From Sciurus carolinensis (Eukaryota > Chordata > Mammalia > Rodentia > Sciuridae): a stretch of 64,000 bases of DNA. The translations under genes and the position numbers were made by a program. Below the pieces are notes generated by a model. It worked only from the letters and a program-made list of their open reading frames with translations, did not search any database and was not told where the DNA came from. Each line of letters opens with the position of its first letter. The stretch's first letter is position 1. Below are positions 33,816 to 47,554 of the stretch, in pieces. The stretch is taken from positions 1,674,001 to 1,738,000 of the forward strand of contig NW_025920104.1 of assembly GCF_902686445.1 (NCBI RefSeq). Direction: 5' to 3'.

Positions 33816-34413
33816 TATTGGGGTTCAATAACAACCTATCCCCAGAGAGTCAAAGTGCACAAACGGCAATGCAAATCACACAGCAAGGATTTTTTGGAAG
33901 CTTGAGCCTGGACCGCAACCAACCTCTCAGACCACCACCATGACTGAGTGGGGAGTGGCCCCAAGGGATGAGAAAGAACACTACTTAAAAAATTTCCAAT
34001 CATTCACATACAAAGACCTGTACATTATTGGTTAACATTGGAACAACTAAATATTTGTTCTCTAATGGTTGGGTCCTGCCAATTTATTTGAATCTCACTG
34101 GGTCCCACCAAAACTGAATGGTCCTGGAGGAAGAAGGGAGGAGGGAGGGGGTGAACTATGCAGAGATTAGTCAGGGCTAGGCCCCCTCTCCTGTCCTTGA
34201 TAGATAAGGTTTCTTGGCAGCTGCCCATTTCTTGGACAGATATCTCTTAACAGCCTTGATAAACCCCGGGGGCCCAGTACATACTGTTTGTCCTGTATTG
34301 ACTCTTGAGGGTAGTACCTGTGTGCCCTTTCCTGGGGGGAGGATTTATGAAACAGTTCCCAAAATGGCTTGTTCATACAACATGGCTGCACAGATGTCAC
34401 CTTCTTCTCAACA
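33816..34413 (-). mobile_element. ERV1 array, left LTR (3' LTR of the array)
   Basis: A 598-bp LTR on the minus strand starting TGTTGAG and ending CCCCAATA. It differs from the right LTR at about 8% of positions by eye. Its poly(A) signal is damaged: the TTTATT seen in the other two copies reads TTTTTT here. Its right two-fifths match the middle LTR, its left part does not. Confidence 0.85.
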
Positions 34414-37400
34414 TTTCCCTCTTCAGTTGTTCATAATGAGGAATCATGCTCATTCGGGTGTCATGCATATTCATCCTCTGGGGCCAGTATTCTCTCATAT
34501 TCTTGCGTTAGCACCATCAGTTGGACTCTGCTTACATGGTCCTTAACAAAATCTATTCCAACTTCCAGAGGCAGAAGGCTTTCATGGCCTTTATTTCCTC
34601 AATTTGATCCGATCCCCTATTTCTACACTAACTGCCTGTCCCCAATTCTGGCTTCATTCCCCCCTTTTTGCTTTAGGAACTCCTTACTGCTGTAAGGAAA
34701 GGGGGTGCTGATCATTCTGACTGCTTCAAAAGGGGGCAGTGAGGGGCAAGCAGTTTGAGTTTCCTTTTAAAAATCGGGTCAATCTAGGGGCAAGGTAGAA
34801 GTCTGGTAGGGGAAGAGCAGATTGTAAAGTCATCTGGGGATGAGTGCTTCTATGAGAAAAGAACAAAAAGACATGAGTACTGAAATGAGATTAGTACAAA
34901 GTAAATGTTGCATCATCTGGAACATGCTAATGCATATCATGAAGATGACAAAAGTCAATCTCTCACCAGGAGGTGGAAGAACTGAGAAATTGTTCCCATA
35001 ATAAGGCCTAACAAAGGCTGGAGAGGACAAGGCCTTCATTTGGGAAGTTTAACATTGTCCAGGTTATCAGGAATGTAAACACAACATTTAACTCTTATTA
35101 TCATTGATGTCCCCAGAAAATGTAGTTAAGCTACTTAATGTCATCTGATTTTTGTAAAATATCCCTTTATTGGTACAACCTGTGTTTAGTAGAGATCTCT
35201 ATACTTCTGTTACTTTGGGCTAGATAATCATACTAGCAGCGAATAGAATTAAGCTTACCTGTGTAAACTGACTAAAAATTTCTGACTCTGGCAGTTTTTC
35301 CTCATAGTTATCAGGCACATGTGCTTAAGAATCTTCCACCTTGTAGCTTCCAGTCTTTATTCTAGTTGGCTAACACAAGTGTACATCTTAAGTTACATTT
35401 AACTATTATTTCTTTTAAATACCCAAGAATGGCTGTATTTTGGTTTTAACAGTTTTGCTGGGTTTCTAAGATCAAGCTGGTCAAACTGACATGTTCCTGT
35501 CTTGTTAAAGAGTCAACTGAGTTCCCAAAGGGGTACTTGTAGAGAACTTAAGAGCTGCTTCTTAGCTCCATTGGTGCCCTTGGTTAGGTAGGGTCTTCTT
35601 GATGAGGTGGCTTCCTTTGGAAGCATCAAGGGATGACTCCATTTTTCCATGTCTCACCTCTGCAGCAGGTGCACTGATTGACTTTTCATCCTCTAGTGGC
35701 CTCATTAATCTCCTTGATCAGGAGATTGTGTGACCCAGAGTTGCAATGCTCCTTAGAGAAGTCCTCTTGTTCCCTGGGTTCAGGCTGACTGAGGGAAAAA
35801 GATCCAAATACTGGTCTATCTTGCGCTCTGTATTTAACCTCAATCTCTAAATTTTAACCATCCAGCAAGTCAGTCTCAACAGTCATAAAGTAAGAGTACA
35901 GGGCTTTAACTTCAATATCTATAACTTTACTGTTATTTACCCTTTTATTTAACTGGAGTCTGTATTAGTACTGGAAGTTACCACTATCTGTTCTATAGTT
36001 GATGGTTTATTCTCACAAGTTACCTAGGTTGTGTGTTCTTGAAGCAGCTACTTCTGCAAAACATTAACAGGTAACAGTTTTACAAAATGAAATTAGCAAG
36101 AGTAAAAATATATTCAGCTTGTATAATAGCTATTTTAAACTATGGCTGAGCTATACATTATATCCCCTGTTTGAGATCACAGTAATTTTACAACAAAAAC
36201 CAATCTCTTGACTATAACTTTAAATAAGCTGAAGTCTGACTTATTTTGGAGTCACTCTAACATGCAGTAAGGATGGAGGCAGAGCCTTATCTCAGGTAAG
36301 GCGTGGCTCTTTACAAATCTTAAGTGTTATAATTCTGATGTTGATCTTTGCTTCTTTCTTAAATGTCATTTTAAGAAGTTTATGTATATTGATTCCTGAG
36401 TCTATATGAACACTAGTTAAAACAATTTAACATTATATCTAAAACATGAATTAAAGAAAGGCTGAGAGAGCTTTTAACATTTCTTTTGTGTGGCAAAGTG
36501 GCAAAATGCTTTTATGTTTCACAATATTAACCTTTAAACAAATCAGGTTATAACTTTTAGAAATAAATTTACATCTGAAATTCTTTATCTCAGTGTAAAA
36601 AGTTACAAATTTTACATATACCATATTAATAACAGATCCTATAATAGAACATTAAATGATAGAAATAAATCCACAGTAAAATTTACCCTTTATAAGATAG
36701 AATTAACATTACAGACAAGTTTAATCTGGAGAAGAGCAGCTTGATAAATTCCCTGCTTTAAAAACTTGTATACCTGGAAAATATGAACACATTTAATATA
36801 CAAAGAGTGACCATTTCAAAATTATCTTGACACTTTTATATTACCAAATTTAGTTTTTAAAGAAAAATTTAGACTGTAACATAGCACAATACTCTAACAG
36901 TTGTTTAACCATAATTGTATAAACCCGAATTTTAAAGACTAATTGTTCTAAACAATAAAATTTAATAGACACAAAGTTAAGAGTAAATTAGTGTTTCTAA
37001 GAAATCCTTGTCATTTTACCATGTCATTTTAGCAAATAGATTAAACTTTGGTTTATATCAGAACATTAGTATTTCACCTTAGATAAAACCTTAAATAGCT
37101 TTAGCTGTCTCACATGCACACAACAAACTTAGTTACATGCAAACTTGTTGAAACTTACCCTTTACTTACACACAGACTTTCTTAACACTTACTTAGAACC
37201 TCAAGTGTTTCATTATACAAGCACTTTCTTACCCAGAAAGATTTTGTTCTTCACAAAATATATTTCCATGTCTAGAACCTTTTATTTTCTCTTTCCTATC
37301 TGTTTACCCCTTATTGTTCACATTCTGAAACAACCCTTAAGATATTTCTGAATTTAGATAAATTATTCCATTTTAATAAGATTAAATATTTTGTTATTTA

Positions 37401-38022
37401 TAGTACTCTAATCGAAACACAGTTGAAAATTTTGGAACTTTTTGTATATAGAATTGTACCTGTTAGGACATAACTCTTAGTAACCTTGTTTTTGGTAATG
37501 ATGCAAAACAATTTTAAATCCATTTTATTTACCAATCTATGAAAACACCAATAATGTTTAAGTATGTTACCCCATGGAATTTAAAGAGTTAAAGAGTATT
37601 CCATGTGATTTAACAATTAGCATTTTAACTCTGTAAATTAATCAGATATCTCTAACACATTTGAGTAATCCCATACATGTTAACTCTAATTCACTTATTT
37701 TGTAAAAAAACAAGATATAAGACAAGTGTCCTGAATAGTATTTGCCATCTCTTCCCCGTTGAAGGAAAGTTCTAGAAACAATTGATATTAGACATTTTAT
37801 CAACATCGGCATTTCATTAGTTTGACCACCTAGAGACTTGTGAGTTATTTTCAAAGACATTTTACTTTTTATTAGTTTACCCAATTTAAACTTAACCCTT
37901 TTAAATCATGTGAGTTAAAAGTGTCTGGATCCATTTTTAAAATTTTAGTTTTAGGAGAGCTCAATTTTGATACAGACAAAACATAACATTGTGATGAGCT
38001 GACAGATCTAACTCCATGAGAA

Positions 38023-38553
38023 TGTTATAGGCCAGGCTGTAAGGGAAATGACTAAACCGACTCCATTTTGCTCTGAGACTTCATATTATGTAGGAAATAA
38101 GTTTCTCATGGGAATACCCCACCTCTGTGCCCATCATCAGTTACTTGGTGTGACATGTTTAATAATATACAATGGCAACTCCTATGTAGTAAAGAATTGC
38201 TCTCTTTTGATTCCTATTGCTCCTAAACAATGTACCATGTAAACAGTAATTGTGTGGATGTTAGTAACCATTCTTTAGTTTGTACCTAGGTAAGGGTCAT
38301 TTTGACCCACTTCCCCCTCTGTCAATGATCTCATGATGTTAATGTGTAATTTTGAATCATAGCAACAGACACTTATGATTAATGTGATTTTTGGTATAAG
38401 AACCCCTACGAACCCTGTGTGGTGGGGGCTGTTCTCTCAATAGTCATTTTTTGGGGCATTGTGTGAGACAGTCAGCTGGCCAGTTTAATAAAGAGTCTCA
38501 AATTTGGACTTCTCAGTGGTGATCGGTCTGTTCTTAAGTTGTGTCCCATAACA
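38023..38553 (+). mobile_element. Nested LTR inside copy A
   Basis: A 531-bp sequence with a TGTTAT/ATAACA inverted terminus and AATAAA at 38487-38492 on the plus strand, opposite to the host ERV. Flanking bases do not show a clean target duplication, so it may be one LTR of a longer inserted element (34690-38553). Confidence 0.65.
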
Positions 38554-38889
38554 AACATCAGATAGCAGGACATACAAATAACACAAAATCAAAGGCCTTG
38601 TAACTTTATAGGTGAATCTCCATTGCAATGTAACAGATGTTCAAAAACTCTAGTTGAATAAAAACCTAGAACTGATCAAAAAGTCATGAGCTCAAAAAAA
38701 TTCAATTAAAAAATACTAGAATTCTGAAAAAAATGATACAGCCATTAATTACTTTAGTAAAGTACCATAAAATTTATTTTTGCTGGAGTTCAGGTAAGAC
38801 TCTTTACTTTTTTTTTCCCTTGGGTTTGAGACCTTTGTCCTACTCAGACTTCAGGCTTCCTCTATTTACATTTGAATGTAAGCCTTGAC

Positions 38890-39470
38890 TGATATCTGGA
38901 AGAAGCTAACAGGTTTTAGTAGAAACTTTGTGCCTAGGACCTTTTAGCCATTTCTATCCGGACAGGCTTGAATGTCAAAGAAAATTATGAGACCTTATTT
39001 TCCACTACTTTTGAGAATGAAGCTACTATGCTAAGCTCCTCACTGATACATGCCATTGGTTATTGAGCTGCCTATGGCTGCCTATCCAGGATTTATTTTC
39101 CCCTCAGTGACAAACAGGTTAAGTATTTCTCCATAGGTAAGCTGAGGACAGGAGCTTGAAGTAAGGCCCCTTTTTGATATTCCTGGGGCAGAATATTGTT
39201 GTATGGTGGCTATCTTTCAGTAGTATTGAATCTATTGATGGCATAATTAAGCTTTATCTTTGAGATCTTATAATTCCTATCAAGTAAGAAGTTTAGGAGC
39301 TCTGTAATGGCCTTTTGATATTCCTCCTGGGTGGAGGCACATAAAAGATGTCATTTACATACTGAGAAAAATTACAGATGCTTTATCTCTGAACCTTGTT
39401 AAGTCCTTAGCTAAGGTTTGTTTGAACAGGTGAGGACCATCTCTAGGTTAGTTGAGACACATTATCTGGT
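38890..39470 (-). pseudogene. pol: ERV1 reverse transcriptase remnant, copy A
   Basis: Minus-strand fragments resemble gammaretroviral reverse transcriptase. A QYVNDI stretch near 39350 corresponds to the catalytic YVDD region with an altered residue, and later pieces resemble the connection region. Stops and frame changes are frequent. Only about 300 bases separate it from gag capsid, so nucleocapsid, protease and the start of the polymerase have been deleted. Not functional. Confidence 0.55.
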
Positions 39471-39760
39471 TCCTGAAAGGCAAACAAATTCTATTCAGTC
39501 TAGCATATACAGAAAAAGTTGTCTTTTAAATCTAACTTAGTAAACCAAGCAGCAGCTGGAATTTCAGATAACAGTAAGAACTATGGGGGGATTACTGCTT
39601 CATTATTCTAAGGTTTTGGACTAGGCAGTTTACTTTTTAACTCCTAAAATTGGTGAATTGCATGGGTTGCAAGGCATTAAAAGTTTCTGTCATTTTGAAT
39701 GATCTTTAATAAGCCCTTTTTCTTGTCTTTATGCTCCCTTTTCTTTCTTTTTGATCTCTA

Positions 39761-40264
39761 TTAAAAAATGGAAGTTGCAAGCTGGAGAAGATCATCTAAG
39801 GATTGATCAGGGTCACATGCCAATTTTTTTAATTTCCTCCAAATGTTTGGGGCTGATTGAATGATAAATTTATACTTTAAAATTAGGTGGCCCTTTATGG
39901 ATTCAGGGTGGTGTGTTTTCTTATTGCCTTCCTGAGTCTCTCCATGAAAATAGCAGGGTTTTCCTGAAGGCCTCATATAGTTTTCTAGGCATCCTACTCA
40001 TTATTTGAATCTCAATTAGAATGGTTTCTGGGAACTGCCTGTGCTCTAGATGGTTAATAGCATAATTTCCCAGGTGAAGTCAAATACCTGGCATAAGTTT
40101 TGAAATATTTCAATATTTATTAGGATACTCTGAAAACCTCCCTGAATTTTTTTGTCTGTCATAAGTTGGGAGGGTCCTCTTGGTCTTCCTCCCTTAGTCT
40201 CTGGAGGGCGAGGAGACATCTGTTGGTTGTTAGATGATAATGCCCTTTGCTTGGAGGGTCTCAC
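39761..40264 (-). pseudogene. gag: ERV1 gag capsid remnant, copy A
   Basis: Two minus-strand open pieces (40046-40264 and 39761-39976) resemble gammaretroviral Gag. The second shows an IIQSAPNIWRKLKKL stretch like the capsid C-terminal domain, followed by a DLLQLATSIF end. Between and around them the frame is broken. A further matrix-like stretch lies at 40450-40950. Confidence 0.65.
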
Positions 40265-41586
40265 GGGAGGGTGTTTTTAAATGCCTCCCTCTTTCACCTT
40301 AAAGAGAACGTAGTGAGCACATTTAAGCACAGGAACAGTAATGAGGAGACTCTAGATATACTAGTGACAGGCGAACTATGCAAACAAAGGGAACCTGGGC
40401 ATTTTCATACTAATCATCCCAGGCCTTAATCCTACAGTTTGAATTTCTAATGTCTGACCAGCAAGGGAATGGGAGCATCCAGGAAAGAGTGTATGTGCTG
40501 GGGAGTGCTGTACAGCCCATATGGAGGGAAAGGTAATTGGCACTTTCTCTCAGTGCCATTTGTCAACCGATCACCCTGGATACCCCTTAGGGTGGTCGGG
40601 AGGGGGAGTCTGGAGAAGGAACCTTTGGGGTCCACCCAAGAGTAGCCCGGGCCACAGAACCCCATAGTTGTTCCAAACTTTTCTCCACTTTCACTCATCC
40701 TGGGTGGGATAGGATAGCGACATGTGTACTGGCGACAATTGCGCTACAGGCCTGGACAGAAAAGTAGGGAATGGCTTTGGCAGATTCCAACATGCCTGAT
40801 CTGTACAGAGCACGTGATTCAAAACTGCATAGGCCAGGAACTTCTTGCCCAAGTCTTGAAGAATGGCATCTGCACTAGTTGCCTTTAAGTAGCTGATGGG
40901 TGCCCATTTTGCCCTCCAAAAATAAAGACACAGAAAGATGCACCTCAAACATATGTGGGGTGCATGGAGAGAGAAGCTTACTTACCTCGCTATCCATGGA
41001 GCTCGGTGAAGATTGGCCACTCTGCAGAGCAGAGTGTAGCAAACATACCCTTCTTTAGGTGGTCCACACCAAAGTTCTATCCTCTGGCACAGACCTCTGA
41101 GAAGTGACTCAGGAGGAAAGTCTCAGGAGTTACCTGAGCCTGTCCCATAATAATGAGGAGAAAAGGTCCAAGCAGACCAAAAAGAACAAGGGAAGCAATA
41201 CACACAGTAGAGCAAATTTTCACAGGACTCTCCAACATTCACCTGCTGGTCAACCACACCAATCTCACAGGCACAATGCCCTTCTCATTCACACTGCCAA
41301 AATCAGACCAAGGATCCTTTACCAAATAGCTGCCCAGACAGCATCCACTGGGGACGTTGGTGTGACACCTGATCATCAGGGACTTCTTCCATGACTTCCA
41401 ACAGTGGAACCTCCAGGGTCACTCACAACCCTTTCCTTCCACCAAATGAGAATTCTCAACCAAACTCAAATGGGGACTTGTGTCCCACCAAATGGAGGTG
41501 GCCACTCCTCCTTCCATGGCAAATTTCCTTAGAAACCTCAGTACCATGGGCTGTTTGTCTCTCCTGGGGCAGAGTTGGATGATCCT

Positions 41587-41604
41587 ATCCCAGATGAGCC
41601 CCCA
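41587..41604 (-). other. Primer binding site, tRNA-Pro-like, copy A
   Basis: The minus strand reads TGGGGGCTCATCTGGGAT. It differs from the tRNA-Pro complement by two changes that look like CpG decay. It stands two bases from the middle LTR. Confidence 0.8.
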
Positions 41605-41606
41605 AA

Positions 41607-42205
41607 TATTGGGGTTCAATATCGACCAATCCCCAGAGAGTCAAAGTGCACACACAGCAATGCAAATCACACAAAGAGGTTTTATTGCAAGCTCGAGCCT
41701 GGACCACAACGAGCCTCTCAGACCACCACCATGACTGAGTGGGGAGTGGTCCCAAGGGATGAGAAAGGACTCTACTTAAAAAATTTCCAATCATTCACAT
41801 ATAAAGACCTGTACATTATTGGTTAACATTGGAACAGCTAAATGTTTGTTCTCTTTTGGTTGGGTCCTGCCAATTTATTTGAATCTTATTGGGTCCCACC
41901 AAAACTGAATGGTCCTGGAGGAAGAAGGGAGGAGGGAGGGGGTGAACTATGCAGTAGATGAGTCAGGGCTAGGCCCCCTCCCCTGTCCTTGATAGATAAG
42001 GTTTCTTGGCAGCTGCCCATTTCTTGGACAGATATCTCTTAACAGCCTTGATAAACCCCGGGGGCCCAGTACATACTGTTTGTCCTGTATTGACTCTTGA
42101 GGGTAGTACCTGTGTGCCCTTTCCTGGGGGGAGGATTTATGAAACAGTTCCCAAAATGGCTTGTTCATACAACATGGCTGCACAGATGTCACCTTCTTCT
42201 CAACA
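41607..42205 (-). mobile_element. ERV1 array, middle LTR (mosaic)
   Basis: A 599-bp LTR shared by the two internal copies. From 41607 to 41981 it equals the right LTR; from 42031 to 42205 it equals the left LTR. The switch lies in the 49 bases between, where all three agree. Its poly(A) signal (TTTATT on the plus strand, 41681-41686) is intact. It has a primer site to the left and a polypurine tract to the right. Confidence 0.9.
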
Positions 42206-45200
42206 TTTCCCTCTTCAGTTGTTCATAATGAGGAATCATGCTCATTCGGGTGTCATGCATATTCATCCTCTGGGGCCAGTATTCTCTCATATTCTTGCGT
42301 TAGCACCATCAGTTGGACTCTGCTTACATGGTCCTTAACAAAATCTATTCCAACTTTCAGAGGCAGAAGGCTTTCATGGCCTTTATTTCCTCAATTTGAT
42401 CCGATCCCCTATTTCTACACTAACTGCCTGTCCCCAATTCTGGCTTCATTCCCCCCTTTTTGCTTTAGGAACTCCTTACTGCTGTAAGGAAAGGGGGTGC
42501 TGATCATTCTGACTGCTTCAAAAGGGGGCAGTGAGGGGCAAGCAGTTTGAAGTTTCCTTTTAAAAATCGGGTCAATCTAGGGGTCCAAGGTAGAAGTCTG
42601 GTAGGGGAAGAGCAGATTGTAAAGTCATCTGGGGATGAGTGCTTCTATGAGAAAAGAACAAAAAGACATGAGTACTGAAATGAGATTAGTACAAAGTAAA
42701 TGTTGCATCATCTGGAACATGCTAATGCATATCATGAAGATGACAAAAGTCAATCTCTCACCAGGAGGTGGAAGAACTGAGAAATTGTTCCCATAATAAG
42801 GCCTAACAAAGGCTGGAGAGGACAAGGCCTTCATTTGGGAAGTTTAACATTGTCCAGGTTATCAGGAATGTAAACACAACATTTAACTCTTATTATCATT
42901 GATGTCCCCAGAAAATGTAGTTAAGCTACTTAATGTCATCTGATTTTTGTAAAATATCCCTTTATTGGTACAACCTGTGTTTAGTAGAGATCTCTATACT
43001 TCTGTTACTTTGGGCTAGATAATCATACTAGCAGCGAATAGAATTAAGCTTACCTGTGTAAACTGACTAAAAATTTCTGACTCTGGCAGTTTTTCCTCAT
43101 AGTTATCAGGCACATGTGCTTAAGAATCTTCCACCTTGTAGCTTCCAGTCTTTATTCTAGTTGGCTAACACAAGTGTACATCTTAAGTTACATTTAACTA
43201 TTATTTCTTTTAAATACCCAAGAATGGCTGTATTTTGGTTTTAACAGTTTTGCTGGGTTTCTAAGATCAAGCTGGTCAAACTGACATGTTCCTGTCTTGT
43301 TAAAGAGTCAGCTGAGTTCCCAAAGGGGTACTTGTAGAGAACTTAAGAGCTGTTTCTTAGCTCCATTGGTGCCCTTGGTTAGGTAGGGTCTTCTTGATGA
43401 GGTGGCTTCCTTTGGAAGCATCAAGGGATGACTCCATTTTTCCATGTCTCGCCTCTGCAGCAGGTGCACTGATTGACTTTTCATCCTCTAGTGGCCTCAT
43501 TAATCTCCTTGATCAGGAGATTGTGTGACCCAGAGTTGCAATGCTCCTTAGAGAAGTCCTCTTGTTCCCTGGGTTCAGGCTGACTGAGGGAAAAAGATCC
43601 AAATACTGGTCTATCTTGCGCTCTGTATTTAACCTCAATCTCTAAATTTTAACCATCCAGCAAGTCAGTCTCAACAGTCATAAAGTAAGAGTACAGGGCT
43701 TTAACTTCAATATCTATAACTTTACTGTTATTTACCCTTTTATTTAACTGGAGTCTGTATTAGTACTGGAAGTTACCACTATCTGTTCTATAGTTGATGG
43801 TTTATTCTCACAAGTTACCTAGGTTGTGTGTTCTTGAAGCAGCTACTTCTGCAAAACATTAACAAGTAACAGTTTTACAAAATGAAATTAGCAAGAGTAA
43901 AAATATATTCAGCTTGTATAATAGCTATTTTAAACTATAGCTGAGCTATACATTATATCCCCTGTTTGAGATCACAGTAATTTTACAACAAAAACCAATC
44001 TCTTGACTATAACTTTAAATAAGCTGAAGTCTGACTTATTTTGGAGTCACTCTAACATGCAGTAAGGATGGAGGCAGAGCCTTATCTCAGGTAAGGCGTG
44101 GCTCTTTACAAATCTTAAGTGTTATAATTCTGATGTTGATCTTTGCTTCTTTCTTAAATGTCATTTTAAGAAGTTTATGTATATTGATTCCTGAGTCTAT
44201 ATGAACACTAGTTAAAACAATTTAACATTATATCTAAAACATGAATTAAAGAAAGGCTGAGAGAGCTTTTAACATTTCTTTTGTGTGGCAAAGTGGCAAA
44301 ATGCTTTTATGTTTCACAATATTAACCTTTAAACAAATCAGGTTATAACTTTTAGAAATAAATTTACATCTGAAATTCTTTATCTCAGTGTAAAAAGTTA
44401 CAAATTTTACATATACCATATTAATAACAGATCCTATAATAGAACATTAAATGATAGAAATAAATCCACAGTAAAATTTACCCTTTATAAGATAGAATTA
44501 ACATTACAGACAAGTTTAATCTGGAGAAGAGCAGCTTGATAAATTCCCTGCTTTAAAAACTTGTATACCTGGAAAATATGAACACATTTAATATACAAAG
44601 AGTGACCATTTCAAAATTATCTTGACACTTTTATATTACCAAATTTAGTTTTTAAAGAAAAATTTAGACTGTAACATAGCACAATACTCTAACAGTTGTT
44701 TAACCATAATTGTATAAACCCGAATTTTAAAGACTAATTGTTCTAAACAATAAAATTTAATAGACACAAAGTTAAGAGTAAATTAGTGTTTCTAAGAAAT
44801 CCTTGTCATTTTACCATGTCATTTTAGCAAATAGATTAAACTTTGGTTTATATCAGAACATTAGTATTTCACCTTAGATAAAACCTTAAATAGCTTTAGC
44901 TGTCTCACATGCACACAACAAACTTAGTTACATGCAAACTTGTTGAAACTTACCCTTTACTTACACACAGACTTTCTTAACACTTACTTAGAACCTCAAG
45001 TGTTTCATTATACAAGCACTTTCTTACCCAGAAAGATTTTGTTCTTCACAAAATATATTTCCATGTCTAGAACCTTTTATTTTCTCTTTCCTATCTGTTT
45101 ACCCCTTATTGTTCACATTCTGAAACAACCCTTAAGATATTTCTGAATTTAGATAAATTATTCCATTTTAATAAGATTAAATATTTTGTTATTTATAGTA

Positions 45201-45817
45201 CTCTAATCGAAACACAGTTGAAAATTTTGGAACTCTTTGTATATAGAATTGTACCTGTTAGGACATAACTCTTAGTAACCTTGTTTTTGGTAATGATGCA
45301 AAACAATTTTAAATCCATTTTATTTACCAATCTATGAAAACACCAATAATGTTTAAGTATGTTACCCCATGGAATTTAAAGAGTTAAAGAGTATTCCATG
45401 TGATTTAACAATTAGCATTTTAACCCTGTAAATTAATCAGATATCTCTAACACATTTGAGTAATCCCATACATGTTAACTCTAATTCACTTATTTTGTAA
45501 AAAAACAAGATATAAGACAAGTGTCCTGAATAGTATTTGCCATCTCTTCCCCGTTGAAGGAAAGTTCTAGAAACAATTGATATTAGACATTTTATCAACA
45601 TCGGCATTTCATTAGTTTGACCACCTAGAGACTTGTGAGTTATTTTCAAAGACATTTTACTTTTTATTAGTTTACCCAATTTAAACTTAACCCTTTTAAA
45701 TCATGTGAGTTAAAAGTGTCTGGATCCATTTTTAAAATTTTAGTTTTAGGAGAGCTCAATTTTGATACAGACAAAACATAACATTGTGATGAGCTGACAG
45801 ATCTAACTCCATGAGAA

Positions 45818-46347
45818 TGTTATAGGCCAGGCTGTAAGGGAAATGACTAAACCGACTCCATTTTGCTCTGAGACTTCATATTATGTAGGAAATAAGCTTC
45901 TCATGGGAATACCCCACCTCTGTGCCCATCATCAGTTACTTGGTGTGACATGTTTAATAATATACAATGGCAACTCCTATGTAGTAAAGAATTGCTCTCT
46001 TTTGATTCCTATTGCTCCTAAACAATGTACCATGTAAACAGTAATTGTGTGGATGTTAGTAACCATTCTTTAGTTTGTACCTAGGTAAGGGTCATTTTGA
46101 CCCACTTCCCCCTCTGTCAATGATCTCATGATGTTAATGTGTAATTTTGAATCATAGCAACAGACACTTATGATTAATGTGATTTTTGGTATAAGAACCC
46201 CTACGACCCTGTGTGGTGGGGGCTGTTCTCTCAATAGTCATTTTTTGGGGCATTGTGTGAGACAGTCAGCTGGCCAGTTTAATAAAGAGTCTCAAATTTG
46301 GACTTCTCAGTGGTGATCGGTCTGTTCTTAAGTTGTGTCCCATAACA
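45818..46347 (+). mobile_element. Nested LTR inside copy B
   Basis: Counterpart of 38023-38553, one base shorter, same ends and position relative to the host element. Confidence 0.65.
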
Positions 46348-46683
46348 AACAGCAGATAGCAGGACATACAAATAACACAAAATCAAAGGCCTTGTAACTT
46401 TATAGGTGAATCTCTATTGCAATGTAACAGATGTTCAAAAACTCTAGTTGAATAAAAACCTAGAACTGATCAAAAAGTCATGAGCTCAAAAAAATTCAAT
46501 TAAAAAATACTAGAATTCTGAAAAAAATGATACAGCCATTAATTACTTTAGTAAAGTACCATAAAATTTATTTTTGCTGGAGTTCAGGTAAGACTCTTTA
46601 CTTTTTTTTTCCCTTGGGTTTGAGACCTTTGTCCTACTCAGACTTCAGGCTTCCTCTATTTACATTTGAATGTAAGCCTTGAC

Positions 46684-47264
46684 TGATATCTGGAAGAAGC
46701 TAACAGGTTTTAGTAGAAACTTTGTGCCTAGGACCTTTTAGCCATTTCTATCCGGACAGGCTTGAATGTCAAAGAAAATTATGAGACCTTATTTTCCACT
46801 ACTTTTGAGAATGAAGCTACTATGCTAAGCTCCTCACTGATACATGCCATTGGTTATTGAGCTGCCTATGGCTGCCTATCCAGGATTTATTTTCCCCTCA
46901 GTGACAAACAGGTTAAGTATTTCTCCATAGGTAAGCTGAGGACAGGAGCTTGAAGTAAGGCCCCTTTTTGATATTCCTGGGGCAGAATATTGTTGTATGG
47001 TGGCTATCTTTCAGTAGTATTGAATCTATTGATGGCATAATTAAGCTTTATCTTTGAGATCTTATAATTCCTATCAAGTAAGAAGTTTAGGAGCTCTGTA
47101 ATGGCCTTTTGATATTCCTCCTGGGTGGAGGCACATAAAAGATGTCATTTACATACTGAGAAAAATTACAGATGTTTTATCTCTGAACCTTGTTAAGTCC
47201 TTAGCTAAGGTTTGTTTGAACAGGTGAGGACCATCTCTAGGTTAGTTGAGACACATTATCTGGT
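46684..47264 (-). pseudogene. pol: ERV1 reverse transcriptase remnant, copy B
   Basis: Copy of 38890-39470 with one or two base changes and the same stops and deletions. Confidence 0.55.
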
Positions 47265-47554
47265 TCCTGAAAGGCAAACAAATTCTATTCAGTCTAGCGT
47301 ATACAGAAAAAGTTGTCTTTTAAATCTAACTTAGTAAACCAAGCAGCAGCTGGAATTTCAGATAACAGTAAGAACTATGGGGGGATTACTGCTTCATTAT
47401 TCTAAGGTTTTGGACTAGGCAGTTTACTTTTTAACTCCTAAAATTGGTGAATTGCATGGGTTGCAAGGCATTAAAAGTTTCTGTCATTTTGAATGATCTT
47501 TAATAAGCCCTTTTTCTTGTCTTTATGCTCCCTTTTCTTTCTTTTTGATCTCTA

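Larger units (their letters stand above)
34414..41606 (-). mobile_element. ERV1 internal region, copy A
   Basis: A 7.2-kb internal region on the minus strand. From right to left: a tRNA-Pro-like primer site, a leader with a splice donor (near 40985), gag fragments (39.7-41 kb), a reverse transcriptase remnant (38.9-39.5 kb), a nested solo LTR (38023-38553), and about 3.5 kb of A/T-rich sequence without clear homology that may include env. It ends in a polypurine tract at 34414-34426. No frame is intact; the element is non-coding. It is almost identical to 42206-49400. Confidence 0.85.

Noticed and set aside
34214..34695. Open frames of 108-110 codons repeated at 42006-42487
   Set aside because: They lie on the strand opposite to the ERV1, inside its LTR and 3' end. 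The repetition comes from duplication of the element and is not evidence of selection.
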